Shown here one piece after another: positions 11,082 through 22,689 of a DNA stretch of 64,000 bases (the first letter of the stretch is position 1; the number at the start of each line of letters is the position of its first letter). The translations under genes were made by a program, and so were the position numbers. A model generated the notes under the pieces. It was not told the DNA's origin and ran no database searches. It saw nothing but the letters and a program-made list of their open reading frames with translations. Source of the DNA: Chimonanthus salicifolius. Its lineage: Eukaryota > Streptophyta > Magnoliopsida > Laurales > Calycanthaceae. The stretch lies in NCBI GenBank assembly GCA_013350335.1, contig CM023536.1:42292314-42356313 (forward strand), in the 5' to 3' direction.

Positions 11082-13058
11082 TGTTGTACAAATTTTAAAT
11101 TTATAATTTGCAAGCACATGAACCATTAGATAGTATAGCAATTGAGTGTGAGGTCGAACCAATCGGAACTTAGGAAAATATATCCGTGAAAAATATACCA
11201 TTGAATTATATATTTTAAGAAGTTTAGGAAATATGGAGATAAATCTTAAACATGGAATTAATTATCTAATGTAAGAAATTTAATTTTAATTTAGAAACAT
11301 TCTAAAAATAGAAAAGAAGTCCAAAAATAGGAACAACATCTAAAATTAAAAGCTAATCATTCAAGAGATCTAATTTTCATGGAAAACACAAAATTCATCT
11401 AATTTCAATTAAGATAGTGGAATTAATTTAAAAATTATAAATAATCTTAATCTAACTTAGAACACAAAATTAAGATGCAATTAATTAATTTACTAACCTA
11501 GTTCCACAATTTTCAAGAATTTGAATTTATAAACAAAAAAAAAAACATATATACATATTTACAATGGAATTTGGATTGAAGATTAAGGAGGTATTATTTT
11601 CAATATTTTAAAAGTAAAATCAAAACATAGAACATGGAGCTCACATTTATTAATGATCATTGATTCAAAATTTTCATTCATAATTAATTTAATTAAGAAG
11701 AACATGAGTTTCATTAATCACGAAATAATCAAAATAAACCTTGGGCTTAGAGAGAATTCAACATAAAATTCCAAATCTAAATTTTTCACCTACTCTTAAA
11801 AAAAACCTTAGAATGGAAAATTAAGGTTCTAAACTTTCCCAAGAATTAGATGTTTAAGATGAAAATTCTAAGATTAAATCAAAATATGCATTCATAAAGA
11901 GATTAAAAATCAAATCAAACTATCACAATCAACAAACATTAAGTGGAAAACCATAGATCTAAAAAGCTTGTCTTAATTTTATTAATAAAACAAAGAATTA
12001 AAATTATATAACCATGGAATTCTTGGAATAAGAAATTACAGTGAGAAGTTAAAACACTAACCTGAAACCCATTGTGAAATTTGAATTCCACACTGTTTTC
12101 CATTCTCTTTGTCTTCCTTTCCTTCCTCCTTATGCTCAAAAATTAGCAACCCCAAGTTCAATTTTCTCAATGAGAAAGAGATTATTTATAGATGAAAGGA
12201 GGTGGAATGAATGGCATGGATTTAAATATTTAAATAAAGAAAATGACACTTGGAGAGCTGATATGGTTTGTGCTAAACATGGAATGACTTAAAAGAGGCA
12301 AGGAAGTAGAAAAAAAATAGTAAAATTCGTGTAAGGAAAGTGGGTGCAAAATCCCATTTTTTACACATGTATCACTTTAGAGCTGAGTTTTGACCTAGTT
12401 AACGTCCGAATCACGAAAAGTCGTATACTACAAAGTTGTAACCATTTAAGTCTTCTTTCCAACCCAAAAAGAATTAAAGAAATCAAACATTGGAGTGAAA
12501 CTTTATGGCCAAAATACTGAAGATATGTCAAACCTTCCTTCTTTTTCTCTTTTTCTTATTTTGTTTCTTTTTTTTCTTAATCCACTTGACAAATTAGAAA
12601 ATCCTCTTATATTGACTTGTAAAATTCGAATTTCCTCATATGTATCTTGAGATATGAAAATAGTCTTTACACATGTGGATTTCATCATGGGTTTTTCTTA
12701 ATGGGCTCAATAATTGGGCTTTTCAAAGTATAGAAAATCTAATAATTAATTTTATCACTTACAATCAATTCTAAAAATGACTAAATTAATCCAAACTCTC
12801 ATAAATGGATTTGAATTAATTAGTTTACAATACAACCCCTAAAATTGTGGTAAAATAATTATTAAAAATTCCAACTTTCCAAAAATATCAACTTATGCCC
12901 ATAAATTGCAAAATTCACCATTTGAATTCTCAAATCTTATATTTCCTTGTAAATCCTGCAAAACTTTCAAATCTAATTAAAAATATCCTAAAATACACAA
13001 AACAAGGGCTAACAAGTCCAAATTCAAGGGTAAAATAGTCATTTTCCTGTGCTCATCA
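11082..13058 (-). mobile_element. Solo LTR of the gypsy-type family of 34564-41496
   Basis: The 1977-bp sequence starts TGTTGTACAAATTTTAAATT and ends CCTGTGCTCATCA, the reverse complement of the LTR ends at 34564-36540 and 39519-41496. It is flanked by a perfect 5-bp TSD, AGTAG (11077-11081 and 13059-13063). A clean TSD around one LTR indicates a solo LTR left by recombination between the two LTRs of a complete insertion. The edge contains the phrase GTGAGGTCGAACCAATCGG near 11150, the counterpart of the GTTCGACCTCGCACTCGA phrase near 36458. No coding content. Confidence 0.92.
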
Positions 13059-13063
13059 AGTAG

Positions 13064-13387
13064 GACCAACAATTGTCAGATTCACATTATAATCCAAGTC
13101 TACATATGCATGTTGACCACCCGTATTGAAGTCCTTCTTCATGGTGGTCCTCTTAAACCACCGTCAGACTTCTTCTTTTTCAAACCATGGCCACATCCCG
13201 AATCCCGTACACCAAGATGACCCCATATCTCAAACTCCCGGCGACTCTCCCTCACGGCCCGTCGCAAGTCACGGTCTTGCTCTGTCTTTCCAGGCTCCCC
13301 CTCCTCCGATCCACTACTGCCTGGGGGCACAAACTCCTCCTCCCGTGATGCCCTGAAAATATGATCCATTGGATGTGCAATTACCTC
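13064..13387 (-). pseudogene. Second half of a split coding sequence, possibly hAT/BED-like
   Basis: On the minus strand the frame from 13387 reads EEVIAHPMDHIFRAS, then a REEEFVPPGSSGSEEGEPG segment, a charged RDLRRAVRESRREFE segment near 13240-13290, and a Lys-rich KKKK segment near 13180. If the copia element (13393-30345) and one copy of its TSD are removed, this joins in frame to the segment at 30540-30351. The acidic and Arg-rich linker recalls the region after the BED zinc finger in plant hAT-like proteins, but that is a weak resemblance. It could equally be an exon of a host gene. It ends with stops near 13139. Confidence 0.45.
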
Positions 13388-13392
13388 CTCTT

Positions 13393-13512
13393 TGTTGGGA
13401 AAACACACTTTCCATGTCCCACAAATCCAGCCACAATAATAATTATAATAATAATAATAATAATGGAAGCAATCAAGTGAAAAATAAATCAATCACACAA
13501 GACACCAAATTT
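13393..13512 (-). repeat. Copia 3' LTR, outer piece
   Basis: TGTTGGGAAAACACACTT and what follows match the start of the 5' LTR copy at 29717 until about 13512, where related LTR-like sequence interrupts it. An ATA/ATT trinucleotide run is shared with the other LTR but is longer here (about 13434-13463). Confidence 0.88.
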
Positions 13513-15340
13513 ACATGATTGACCCTACATGGGGGTTAGTAGGTCAATCCCATTTTTCATGGTGTTTACAAATTTCTTGATTAATTTGAATGTACCGAAA
13601 TATATATCAAGAGATTTTTTTAGTTTGATAATTTTATTAAGTGATCACACTAAGATTATGACCAATTACATAATGTTTGATTATCGATGCTTGTACACAA
13701 TATATAAAATAAGATAATTAATATGCAATGTGATGTGTGTTAAGAAGAGTACTTAAATAGTAAATACAAACATACATAGATCTAACACCATAAGACCAAT
13801 TTAAAGTGGTTCGGTTAGCCAACCTGCATCCATCGTTAGGACTCCCTCAACCTTGAGCTATCCCTTAAATCTACTAAGTGGGGACTTACACCCTCACAAT
13901 TAAAGTAGGAATTCCACTTCACTCAATTGGCTGGGAATTTCACCTACCACTATCGAATAGGAATTCCACATATCCATTTTGTTGGAAATTCCACCCACCA
14001 CTGTACCGGAGACTCCGCTCCAGATTTTTTATAGTAGTTCAGGAACCAAGCTTCCTTAATCCACTTTCGGAACAAAAGTTTTAAACGAAAATTAAAACCA
14101 AGAAGCACTTGCCTTTTTAGCTCTTTCTCTTAGTGTGTGCTTCATGGAGATCCCACCCAATGTGTGCCGACACTCCGTCTCTTAGCTGTTGTATAGCAAT
14201 AACAATCTAGGATGACAAGAAAACTAGTTATACCAAAGGTTTCCTAGATAATGTTACTTCCGTCCTCTCCCTCTCTCACAAACTCAATCCATATGATTAG
14301 TTGTATTAGATCCTTCAAGTGTAAGCAAAATAGAGAGAGAGTGATTCCTTTTGGTGGCCCTTGTTTAAACTCACTGATGATGATGAGGATCCAAATGATC
14401 TTTTTAATGATGGTAACTGGTTGCATAAAGATTACTTTATATACAGAAGGCAACCAGTTGCTGCAACTGGTAATATACTGACAGGTCTGGCGTACTGAGG
14501 GGTAGGTGACTAGAAATGTTACCATTCAACAACCCGACCGTTGCGTAATAATGCACTCCCAACGGTAATATTTTTTTTCAGGTCTACACATCATTGTCGC
14601 CGATGGGTCGACAGTAATGGCACCGAGAAGTCGGTCCATACGAGAGGCTCGGTCTGGGAAAAAAACTATGCTGACAGTAGTTTCATGTCTATAAACTTGT
14701 TACCCAGAACGACCTGTCGTCCTTTATCGAGGGGTCGGTCCTGACCACTCTCGATCGGGCCTGAACTGTCGATATGTTTATTTTCTCGAGAGCCCACCTA
14801 ACTTCTAAGTTCTAGAACTCATAAATCTTGATCGAGGAGTCATTGACCACGAGGGGTCATTGTAGCCTTTCACTGAGGGGTCGGTGCATACGAGACTCTT
14901 GATCAGATGTTGTCCCAGAATGACAGTTCTATGATCTAGAACCTATGTCACTCTGGTCTACTAGTCCTTGACCACGATGGGTAGTCTTGTCTCCACAGAG
15001 GGGTCGGTGAGAATGACTGGTCGAGCTGACAGTGAAACCAAATACATATTTCCAAGTTGGGTTCTAATTCACTATCAAACTTCCTCTCTAGGCTTTTTAT
15101 GATTTAACCATTTGTTTCACCAAGCCTAGGAACAGTTCTCTCTAAGGTGTGGGTACCACCTAAAGTCATCTATGGCCATATTACCTAGTTTGTAATTGCC
15201 ATAACGATGAGCTTCAATCCGCTGGAGCGTAATCTTTATTCTTGTTCACATCGGGTCTTCAAACTTCTGACAAATGTTTCTTTCTGAGTCATGGAATTGA
15301 CAAACATAGGTACTTGGCCAAGTTGAAGCACTAGCAAACA
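13513..15340 (-). mobile_element. LTR-like copy B1, left end truncated
   Basis: This matches, over most of its length, the reverse complement of the solo LTR at 18886-20683: the GATTGACCCTA phrase, the TTAGCCAACCTGCATC phrase near 13817, the repeated GGAATTCCAC words near 13910-13990, and the end CACTAGCAAACA. About 35 bases present at the corresponding edge of 18886-20683 are missing here, and no TSD is seen. It contains repeated GGGTCGGT and GACCACGA words at about 14600-15020. Confidence 0.75.
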
Positions 15341-15347
15341 ATAATTC

Positions 15348-16992
15348 TGAAAGTTCCCTAAGTGTTTAGAACCAGATTAACCCTAGAGGGGGGTAAATAG
15401 GGTAATCACAGATTATGGGGCCTTTTTAAATTTTACTTGATTAATGTCAATAGTGCGGAAATAATAATCAATTAACTAAGTGTGTGTGATAATCAAAGTA
15501 TGCAAGATTAAAAGCAATCACACAACCAAGCACCAATACACACGATTTATAGTGGCTCGGTTAAACAACCTACATCCATTGTTAAGACTCACCCAGCCTT
15601 GGGCTAGTAGTCATTTGAATTACACCAACACAATAGAATAGGACTTCCACCTATCCAATTGATTGAGACTTTCACTCAATTCCTATCCCACTATTTTTTA
15701 TAGTGGTTCAAGAGAAAAACTATCAGTTTTAGTCCACTTCACAATGATATAGATTTTAAAGTAAAATCTAAACTAATAAGTATTTGCCTTTGAAGCCTTT
15801 GCAAATGAAGTTGTACTTCTTGAATCACTCCACGCAATATGAGCTCGTACAATCCCGATGTTGATGAAGACCCGTCGTGTAGAGCAACCACAATCCCTGG
15901 AAGGTCCTTCTAGAAAATTGGGTTCCAAGTTCTATCCTAGAAGCTTTGGCTTAATCTTTCTCTCTTAATCTCAATCTTTACTGATTAGATACTTGAATGA
16001 TTTTCAAATGTTTAGCCAAGAGAGAATAAGCCTATGAGTTTTCCTTTGGCCTTGAGAGTTTTGGAGTGGTAGATGAGGTTCTTTAATGCTCAAGATGTCT
16101 AACCAAAAGTCACCAAACATTGATGTATTTATAGGTAAACATGAAAAAATTCGTAACACAGAACCACACGATTGATCATGCATAGGCGATCGATCCTCTG
16201 TGTTTAAATTCATTTCCCACAACCTGACCGGTAAGCATTTAATGCACAGTCACGACTCTAAAATGGTAACAACATGATGGATCGTGCCACACGACTGATC
16301 GTCTGTGTTTTCCTGCCACTGATCGTGGGTTGGCAAAAGTATCGACCTGAGACTGACTGTAATTTCCAGTGTCAGTCTCATCCAGGCCCAGAGCGATTGA
16401 TCATGATGCCTATTTGTTCTGCCATGTATTCACGATCGATCGCATAAGCTTTTGGTCGTGTAATACCAAGTTTTCCAGGCTTTGTTTAAGTCTAGCATAT
16501 GTCCTGTCTCAGCGATACATCGCCCATACGATTGGTTCGTCAAGGTTTCAGACGATCGATTGTGGGATCTCGATAGTATCGCCCTGAAACCACATGGGTT
16601 TGATAGTCTTGTTCAACCAGAACTCCCAATCATTCCACACGACATATTGCAAGACCACGATTGGTCGTGCGTTGTCCTTGGCGACTGATCGCCAGACAAG
16701 ATGTGTCGTCCTGATAGTGAATTCGTATTTCCAAGTTACGTTCCAATTCATTGTCAAACACATGTTAGGCTTTATTAGTTATCCAGGTGTGATATCTAAG
16801 CCTAGGCATGGTCCACCTAAGGTCATCTATGGTCACTTACCATTAGTGATTGCCATACACATTGATCCATTGAGTCTTCACACTTCAATAAACGCTTGAG
16901 ATCTTGAGTCTTAAGCTTCTCTCTTGAAGACATTGCTTATCGTAAGTCACGAACTCGATAAACATGTGACTCGGCAAGCTGGGGCACTAACA
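15348..16992 (-). mobile_element. LTR-like copy B2, both termini present
   Basis: The 1645-bp copy begins TGAAAGTTCCCTAAG and ends GGGGCACTAACA, the same ends (reverse complement) as 18886-20683. Only 7 bp separate it from B1. Immediate flanks AATTC and GTTTC do not make a convincing TSD. The central part (16150-16700) differs from B1 and 18886-20683: it is filled with CGATCGAT-like words. Confidence 0.78.
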
Positions 16993-17403
16993 GTTTCTTC
17001 ACCTAAAGGTGGATTCCAAACGACAATGAAAAATAAGATATGGAGAGATCTCACAAAAATAGGGATATGAGAGATCCTATGGAGATGTTGAATCCACGAT
17101 TTGAACCGGTAGATGTGTTCTCCACGGTGTCAGGAGCAAACCCTCAAAATTTGAGCTAAAACAGAGCAAAGATGGTGGCTAGATCTCACATTCTTCTCAT
17201 TTCCTCTTCTTCCTCCTTTCCTTTCTCTCTTCCTCCTTTTTTTTTTCTTTCTGTCGTGTGAGAGAGATTGCAATACACGCCCAACCAAAGTTGCTATGTT
17301 ATATTTCTTTTTCCTTCTCCTTCAGTGTTTTGTAGTACACGGTTTTGTTTTTTCTTTTGTTAAGTTGTGGATCCCAGCTCACATAGGAGGGATACCCCAA
17401 CCA
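16993..17403 (-). repeat. Copia 3' LTR, inner piece
   Basis: The sequence resumes the copia LTR at GTTTCTTCAC, equivalent to 29944 in the 5' LTR, and ends at CAACCA beside the polypurine tract. Compared with the 5' LTR, about 117 bp (29827-29943 equivalent) are missing at the B1/B2 insertion point. Confidence 0.85.
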
Positions 17404-17416
17404 ATCTCCCCCTCCC
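17404..17416 (-). other. Copia polypurine tract
   Basis: The plus-strand ATCTCCCCCTCCC reads GGGAGGGGGAGAT on the element's strand, right next to the 3' LTR. This is the usual plus-strand primer for copia elements. Confidence 0.85.
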
Positions 17417-17599
17417 TACTCATTTGAGGGGCTCAACCAAGCTTGTTTTGCTTCTACACAATCATGTTTCTCCTTAGGCAAGGTTTTAGTCATCATATCC
17501 AACCCATTCTCATCAATATGAATTTTTTCAAGTTGTAACAACTTCTCCAACATATCACGTATCCAATGATACCTCACATCAATATGTTTTTATCATGAA

Positions 17600-18880
17600 T
17601 GGAATGTTGGTTTCTTACTCAAATGGATGGCACTATGATTGTCACAAAAGAGAAAATACCTTTCATGTTTTAACCCCAATTCCCACAGGAATCTCTTCAT
17701 CCACAACATCTCCTTGCATCCCTCAGCTACTGCAATGTACTCAGCCTCTGTAGCAGATAAGAGAACACATTTTTACAACTTGGATTGCCAAGATATAGCT
17801 CCCCCTAAAAAAGTCATCAAGTAACCCGACATGGACTTTCTATAATCAATATCTCCTACTATGTCTGCATCTGTAGAGCCTTCTAACAAAGGTTTATTAT
17901 TTCTAAAACAGAAGCACATTTTAAAAGTGCCTCGGAGATACCTTAAAATTCATTTAACTGCAGCCCAGTGATCCTTCCTAGGATTAGAAATGAATCTACT
18001 CACAACACCAACTTCATGAGCTATGTTTGGACTATAACACACTATAGCATACATCAAACTGCCAACTGCTGATGCATAGGGAACTCCCTTCATTTCATCT
18101 TTTTCTTTCTCACTTGCTAGAGTCTGTTTAAAACTGAGTTTGAAATGATTTGCAAGTAAAGTACTCACCAACTTAGCTTTGTCCATATTAAATCTTTCAA
18201 GTACCTTCTCAATTTACCTCTCATGTGATAGAAAAACTTATAGTTCTTACTATCCCGAGTGATCTTCATACCAAGTATCTGCTTCATTGGCCCCAAGTCT
18301 TTCATAGCAAAGGATTTACTGAGCTCTGCATTCAACTTGTTAATTTTGGTAGTATATTGTCCAACAATTAACATATCATCTACGTAAATCAGCAAAATAA
18401 TGAAATCACTATTTCAGAATTGTTCACATACACACAATGATCTGAAGTGGTCCTTCTGTACTCATGATCAACCATGAAGGAATCAAACTTTTTATTCCAT
18501 TGTTGCGGTGCCTGCTTTAACCAATATAAGCTTTTTTTTAGTTTGTAAACTAAGTTCCATTTGCTTTTTTACTTTGAAGCCATCAGACTGCTCCATGTAG
18601 ATCTCTTCCTCCAAGTTACCATGAAGGAAAGTTGTATTCACATCAATTTTATCAATCTCTAAATTCAAACTTGCAGCCAAACCAAGTACCACTCGTATAG
18701 ATGACATTTCACAATCGGTGAGAAAATTTCTTCAAAATTAATTTCCTTTTTATGGCCAAAACCCTTCACAACTAGTCTCGCATTGTACCTTGGTTGTGAG
18801 TTTTTCTCCTCTGTCTTCAACTTGCAGACCATTTCTTCTTGAGTGTTTTCTTGCCCTTAGGAAGTTTCACTACGTCATAG
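17600..18880 (-). pseudogene. Copia reverse transcriptase and RNase H, broken
   Basis: On the minus strand, after TYDVVKLPKGKK near 18870-18835, the reverse-transcriptase core shows IDVNTTFLHGNLEEEIYMEQ near 18590-18650 and the catalytic LIYVDDMLIVG near 18355-18395. The MKDLGPMKQILGM segment is near 18265-18310. The connection and RNase H part includes YASAVGSLMYAIVCYSPNIA near 18015-18085, an A-E-Y-I-A-V-A-E-G-C segment near 17700-17750 and CDNHSAIHLSKK near 17615-17650. The YVDD catalytic motif is intact, but frames change several times and stops occur, for example near 18225 and 18395. The amino end is separated from the integrase by the LTR at 18886-20683. Confidence 0.88.
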
Positions 18881-18885
18881 GTATG

Positions 18886-20683
18886 TGTTAGTGCCCCGGG
18901 TCCCTAAGTCTGTCAATTCTATGAGTTGGGAAGAAACACTTACTAGAAACTTGAAGACTCAAGATGATCAAAATTGAAGATCATGCTCCATCGGATTGAA
19001 GCTCATCATTATGGCAATCACAAAACAGGTATTTGGTCATAGATAACTTTAGGTGGTATCCACACCTTAAGAGGATCATTCCTAGTCTTAGTTAAACAAA
19101 TGGTAAAATCATTTAAAGCCTAGAGAGTAAGATTGACAGTGAATTGGAATCCAACTTGGAAATATGTATTTGGTTTCACTGTCAGCTCGACCAATCGTTC
19201 TCACTGATCCCTCGGTGGAGACAAGATCGACCCATCGTGGTCAAAGACTGGTCGGGCAGATTGACAAAGGTTCTGGATCATAGAACTGTCATTCTGGATG
19301 TACCTCTGATCGAGAGTCTCGTATGCACCGACCCCTTATTGAAAAGCTGAAACGACCCCTCGTGGTCAACGACTGTTAGATAGACTTATGAGTTCTGGAA
19401 CTTAGAACTCATGTGGGCTCTCGAGAAAACAGACATATTGGTAGCTCAAGACCGATCGAGAGTACTAGGACCGATCCCCCGGTAAAGGGCGACAGGTCAG
19501 TTTGGGTAAGACTAGTTTCTGGACTTAAAACTCTGTCAGCATGGTGTTGCCCCAGACCGAACCTCTTATATGGACCGAACTCTAGGTGCCATGACTGTCA
19601 ACCCATCGGCGACACCGATAAGTCGCCCGGGAAAGAATTATATCGTTGGGAGTGTTTTTAATGCGCAACCGTCAGGTTGTTGAACGGTAATATTTTTAGT
19701 CACCGACCCTTGGTGCGCTCAACTTGTCGGTACATGAGCGTTGCTGAAACTAATTGCCTTGTCTATAAATATCAATCTTTGTGCAACCAGTTGGTATCCT
19801 TTGGCAAATTGGTGGGAGCCTCATCATTATTAGTGAGCTTATACAAGGGACAACAAAAGGTTCACTCTCTCTCTTATGCCTACACTTGGGGAATCTAATA
19901 CAACTAATCATATGGATTGAGTTTGTGAGAGAGAGAGAGAGGAAAAAGGATAATAAACTAGGAAAGATGTGGTACAACCAGTTTCCTAGTCACCCTGGAA
20001 TTGTGATTGCTTTACAACGGCTATAAGGCGGAGCGTCAACACACATTGGGTCAATCTTGAAGAAGCACACATCAACAAGAAAGAGCTTCAAAGGCAAGTG
20101 TTTCTTGGTTTTAATTTTTATTTAAAACCTTTGTCCCAAAGTGGATTTTGGAGGATTGGCTCCGGAACCACTATAAAAAATTGTATAGCGTCGTCTCTGG
20201 CACAGTAATGAGTGGAATTCCCAACCGATTGAGTGAGGTGGAATTCCTACTCTAATTGTGACTGTGTAAGTCCCCACTGAGTGGATTTGGGGTAGCTCAA
20301 GGTTGAGCAAGTCCTAATAGTGTATGTAGGTTGGCTAACCGAACCACTATAAATTTGTTCTTATAGTGTTTGATCTTTGTGTGTTTGTATTTAGTGTTTA
20401 AGTACTCTTCTCAACACACATCACTTTGCATGTTGATTATCTTATTTTACGCATTGTGCACAAGCATCGTAATAAAGCAATATGCAAAGGGTTATAAACT
20501 TAGTGTGATCGTTTAAATAAATTATAAACAATTTATCACACTAAACAAATCTCTTGATTTATATGCACTGCACTTATACTAGAAACAGCTAAGAAATTTA
20601 TAAACACCATGGAAACTGGGATTGACCTATTCACCCCCTATCTAGGGTCAATAGTGTTCTAGCACCATGAGAAGGGACTTTCA
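18886..20683 (+). mobile_element. Solo LTR inserted in copia pol, TSD gtatg
   Basis: The 1798-bp sequence starts TGTTAGTGCCCCGG and ends GAAGGGACTTTCA, with a perfect 5-bp TSD GTATG at 18881-18885 and 20684-20688. Removal restores the copia reading NHTYDVVKLP, which confirms the boundaries. It is the inverse orientation of B1 and B2. The body carries repeated GACCGATCG and GTCGGTG words (19180-19630), the GTGGAATTCC words near 20210-20250, and a GA run at 19928-19942. No internal coding region, so a solo LTR is the simplest reading; LTRs of this type are known from large plant copia elements, but I cannot name the family. Confidence 0.9.
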
Positions 20684-20688
20684 GTATG

Positions 20689-21990
20689 GTTTTAATGTAA
20701 GGAATTTATTTCTTCTTTCATGGCTTTCAACCACTCTTTTATTCTCGTGTGTTATGGCTTTTTGGTAGCACTCTGGTTATCCTTCATCTATAAGCAACAT
20801 ATACTCATTAGGAGAATACTTTCTTGAAGACTGACATTCTCTTGTGTATCTTCTCAACTGAGGTTCTTCTGGTGGATCTAAAGTGGCATGTTCCATCGGT
20901 TCTTCTAGTTCCACATCATCAACTTTAGGAGTATCATTAATAACTGTATCACCAATTTCTTCCTATACATCTCCCCCATTATCATCATGCACCATGGGTG
21001 AAGAATGAACTTAATCCAAGTTAACTGGATACTCATTAGAAGAAACTGACTTCTCAATCTTGCAAATATCTTCAATAGTTTGGTCTTCAAAGAAAACCAC
21101 ATCTCTATTTCTGATTACCTTTTTGTTAACTGGATCCCATAATCTATAGCAGAACTCCACACGTCAATTACTAAGAAAAATGCACTGCTTTGTCTTTCCA
21201 TCAAGCTTAGATCTCTCACCTTTAGGAACATGCACAAATGCTCTGCATCCTAATACCTTCAAATGCCCATAGGAAACATATTTCCCTGTCCAAACTCGGT
21301 TTGGTATAGCACCATCAAGTGGAACTGAAGGAGATAGGTTGATTAGATCAACTATTGTTCTTATTGGCTCACTCTAGAAGGATTTAGGCAACTTAGCATG
21401 GGAGAGCATACATCTAATTCTTTCTACAATTGATTTGTTCATTCTCTCTGCTACACCATTTTGCTGAGGTGTTTTGGGAACTGTTCTTTGATGCTTAATG
21501 TCCATGTTTCTATAGTATTGTTCAAATGGACCCATGTACTCACCACCATTATCTGTGCGAATACACTTCAAGGTTTTTCATGTTTCCCTTTCAGTATTAA
21601 CCTAAAAGGCTTAAGTGATTCAAACACACAATTTTTAGCTTTCAAAGCATAAGCCCATACTTTTCTAGAGCAATCATCAATAAAAGTGACAAAATAACAG
21701 GCACCACCAAGTTTTCTAACTGTCATTGGGCCACAAACATCAGAATGTACCAAATCTAGAACAATAGATTTTCTATATGCAGGAGTTCTTTTAAATGAAA
21801 CTCTATGTTGTTTTCCAGCCAAGCAATGAACACATGTTTTAAGAACTGTACCTTTCACCTCAAGAAACTCAAGTAACCGAGCCTCTTATGCCATAGCTCT
21901 GTGGATGTTTCTTTTTCAATTGCGTTGACATCACTTTCGCTTAGCTTTGCCTGCCTTAGATAAAGAGTGGAATGTTTCTTTCCTCTGGCA
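20689..21990 (-). pseudogene. Copia integrase, broken
   Basis: From the high coordinate down: the zinc-binding region shows LWHKRLGY near 21890-21915, where the second His of the family's LWHKRLGH is Tyr, then CVHCLAGK near 21820-21845. The core has HSDVCGPM (first Asp) near 21735, RTDNGGEY (second Asp) near 21550 and NGVAERMNK (Glu) near 21435-21460, so the D-D-E triad is visible. The carboxyl part continues through VLGCRAFVHVPKG near 21220-21255 to an EDQTIEDI segment near 21080. Frameshift near 21570 and stops beyond 21180 break it. The segment joins the reverse transcriptase once 18886-20683 is removed. Confidence 0.88.
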
Positions 21991-21999
21991 ACTATCATA

Positions 22000-22684
22000 G
22001 AACCTTTAGAGAGCTTTCATCTTCCATCACCAAACAGATTTTTGTAGCCTTCATTATCAAGTTTTCCCGTGGAGAGCAAATTGAGGCAAATGTTAGGAAC
22101 ATGTCGAACATCTTTGAGAACCAATCTATAGCTCGTGTTGGTCTCAAAGCAAGCATCTCCAATTCCCGTAATCTTGGACATACCATCATTTCCCATCTGG
22201 ACATGGCCAAGATCACGATGTGTACAGGATGTAAAGAAGTCCTCACGTGAAATGACATGGAAGGATGCATCATAATCAATCACCCAACTAGAATCATGTC
22301 CTTTGACTCCAACATAGTCGTCATCACAAACAATGACAATATCCCCATCAGCTGAAGCAACTGCAGTTGTGTCTTTCTCATCTTTCGTTTCATCACCCCT
22401 TTCTTTCTTTTGCTCTATTTTAAGTAATCTACACTCTCTCCTCATATGCTCCGGCTTGCCACAGTGATAACATTCTATCCATTTCCTTGACATGGGTCTT
22501 CCTTTGACTTATTCTTGACTTGTCACGGTTGTTGAATTTTCTATTTTTGTTTCTCCCCCTACTATCTATAATGAGAGCCTCTGTCTTAGAATAACCCAAG
22601 GATTTTCTTCTTGTTTCCTCATTCAGCAAACTACTTGTAACTAAGCTCATGGTAACAACACCATCTAGCAATGAATTTCTAAGT
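22000..22684 (-). pseudogene. Copia gag carboxyl end, zinc knuckle and protease, broken
   Basis: The minus-strand frame from 22671 continues gag (SLLDGVVTMSLVTSSLLNEE). A shifted frame from 22493 carries the zinc knuckle CYHCGKPEHMRREC (C-x2-C-x4-H-x4-C, intact, near 22430-22470). It continues into the protease: SSWVIDYDASFHV near 22255-22295. The family has D-S/T-G-A at the catalytic site; here it reads D-Y-D-A, so the protease is changed at its catalytic loop. The RHVPNICLNLLSTGKL segment follows near 22060-22110. The gag frame is interrupted at 22684 by the 22690-29180 element and resumes at 29186. Confidence 0.88.
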
Positions 22685-22689
22685 GACCC

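Noticed and set aside
13126..13356. Plus-strand Pro/Ser-rich frame
   Set aside because: Opposite-strand shadow of the charged minus-strand coding segment at 13387-13064.
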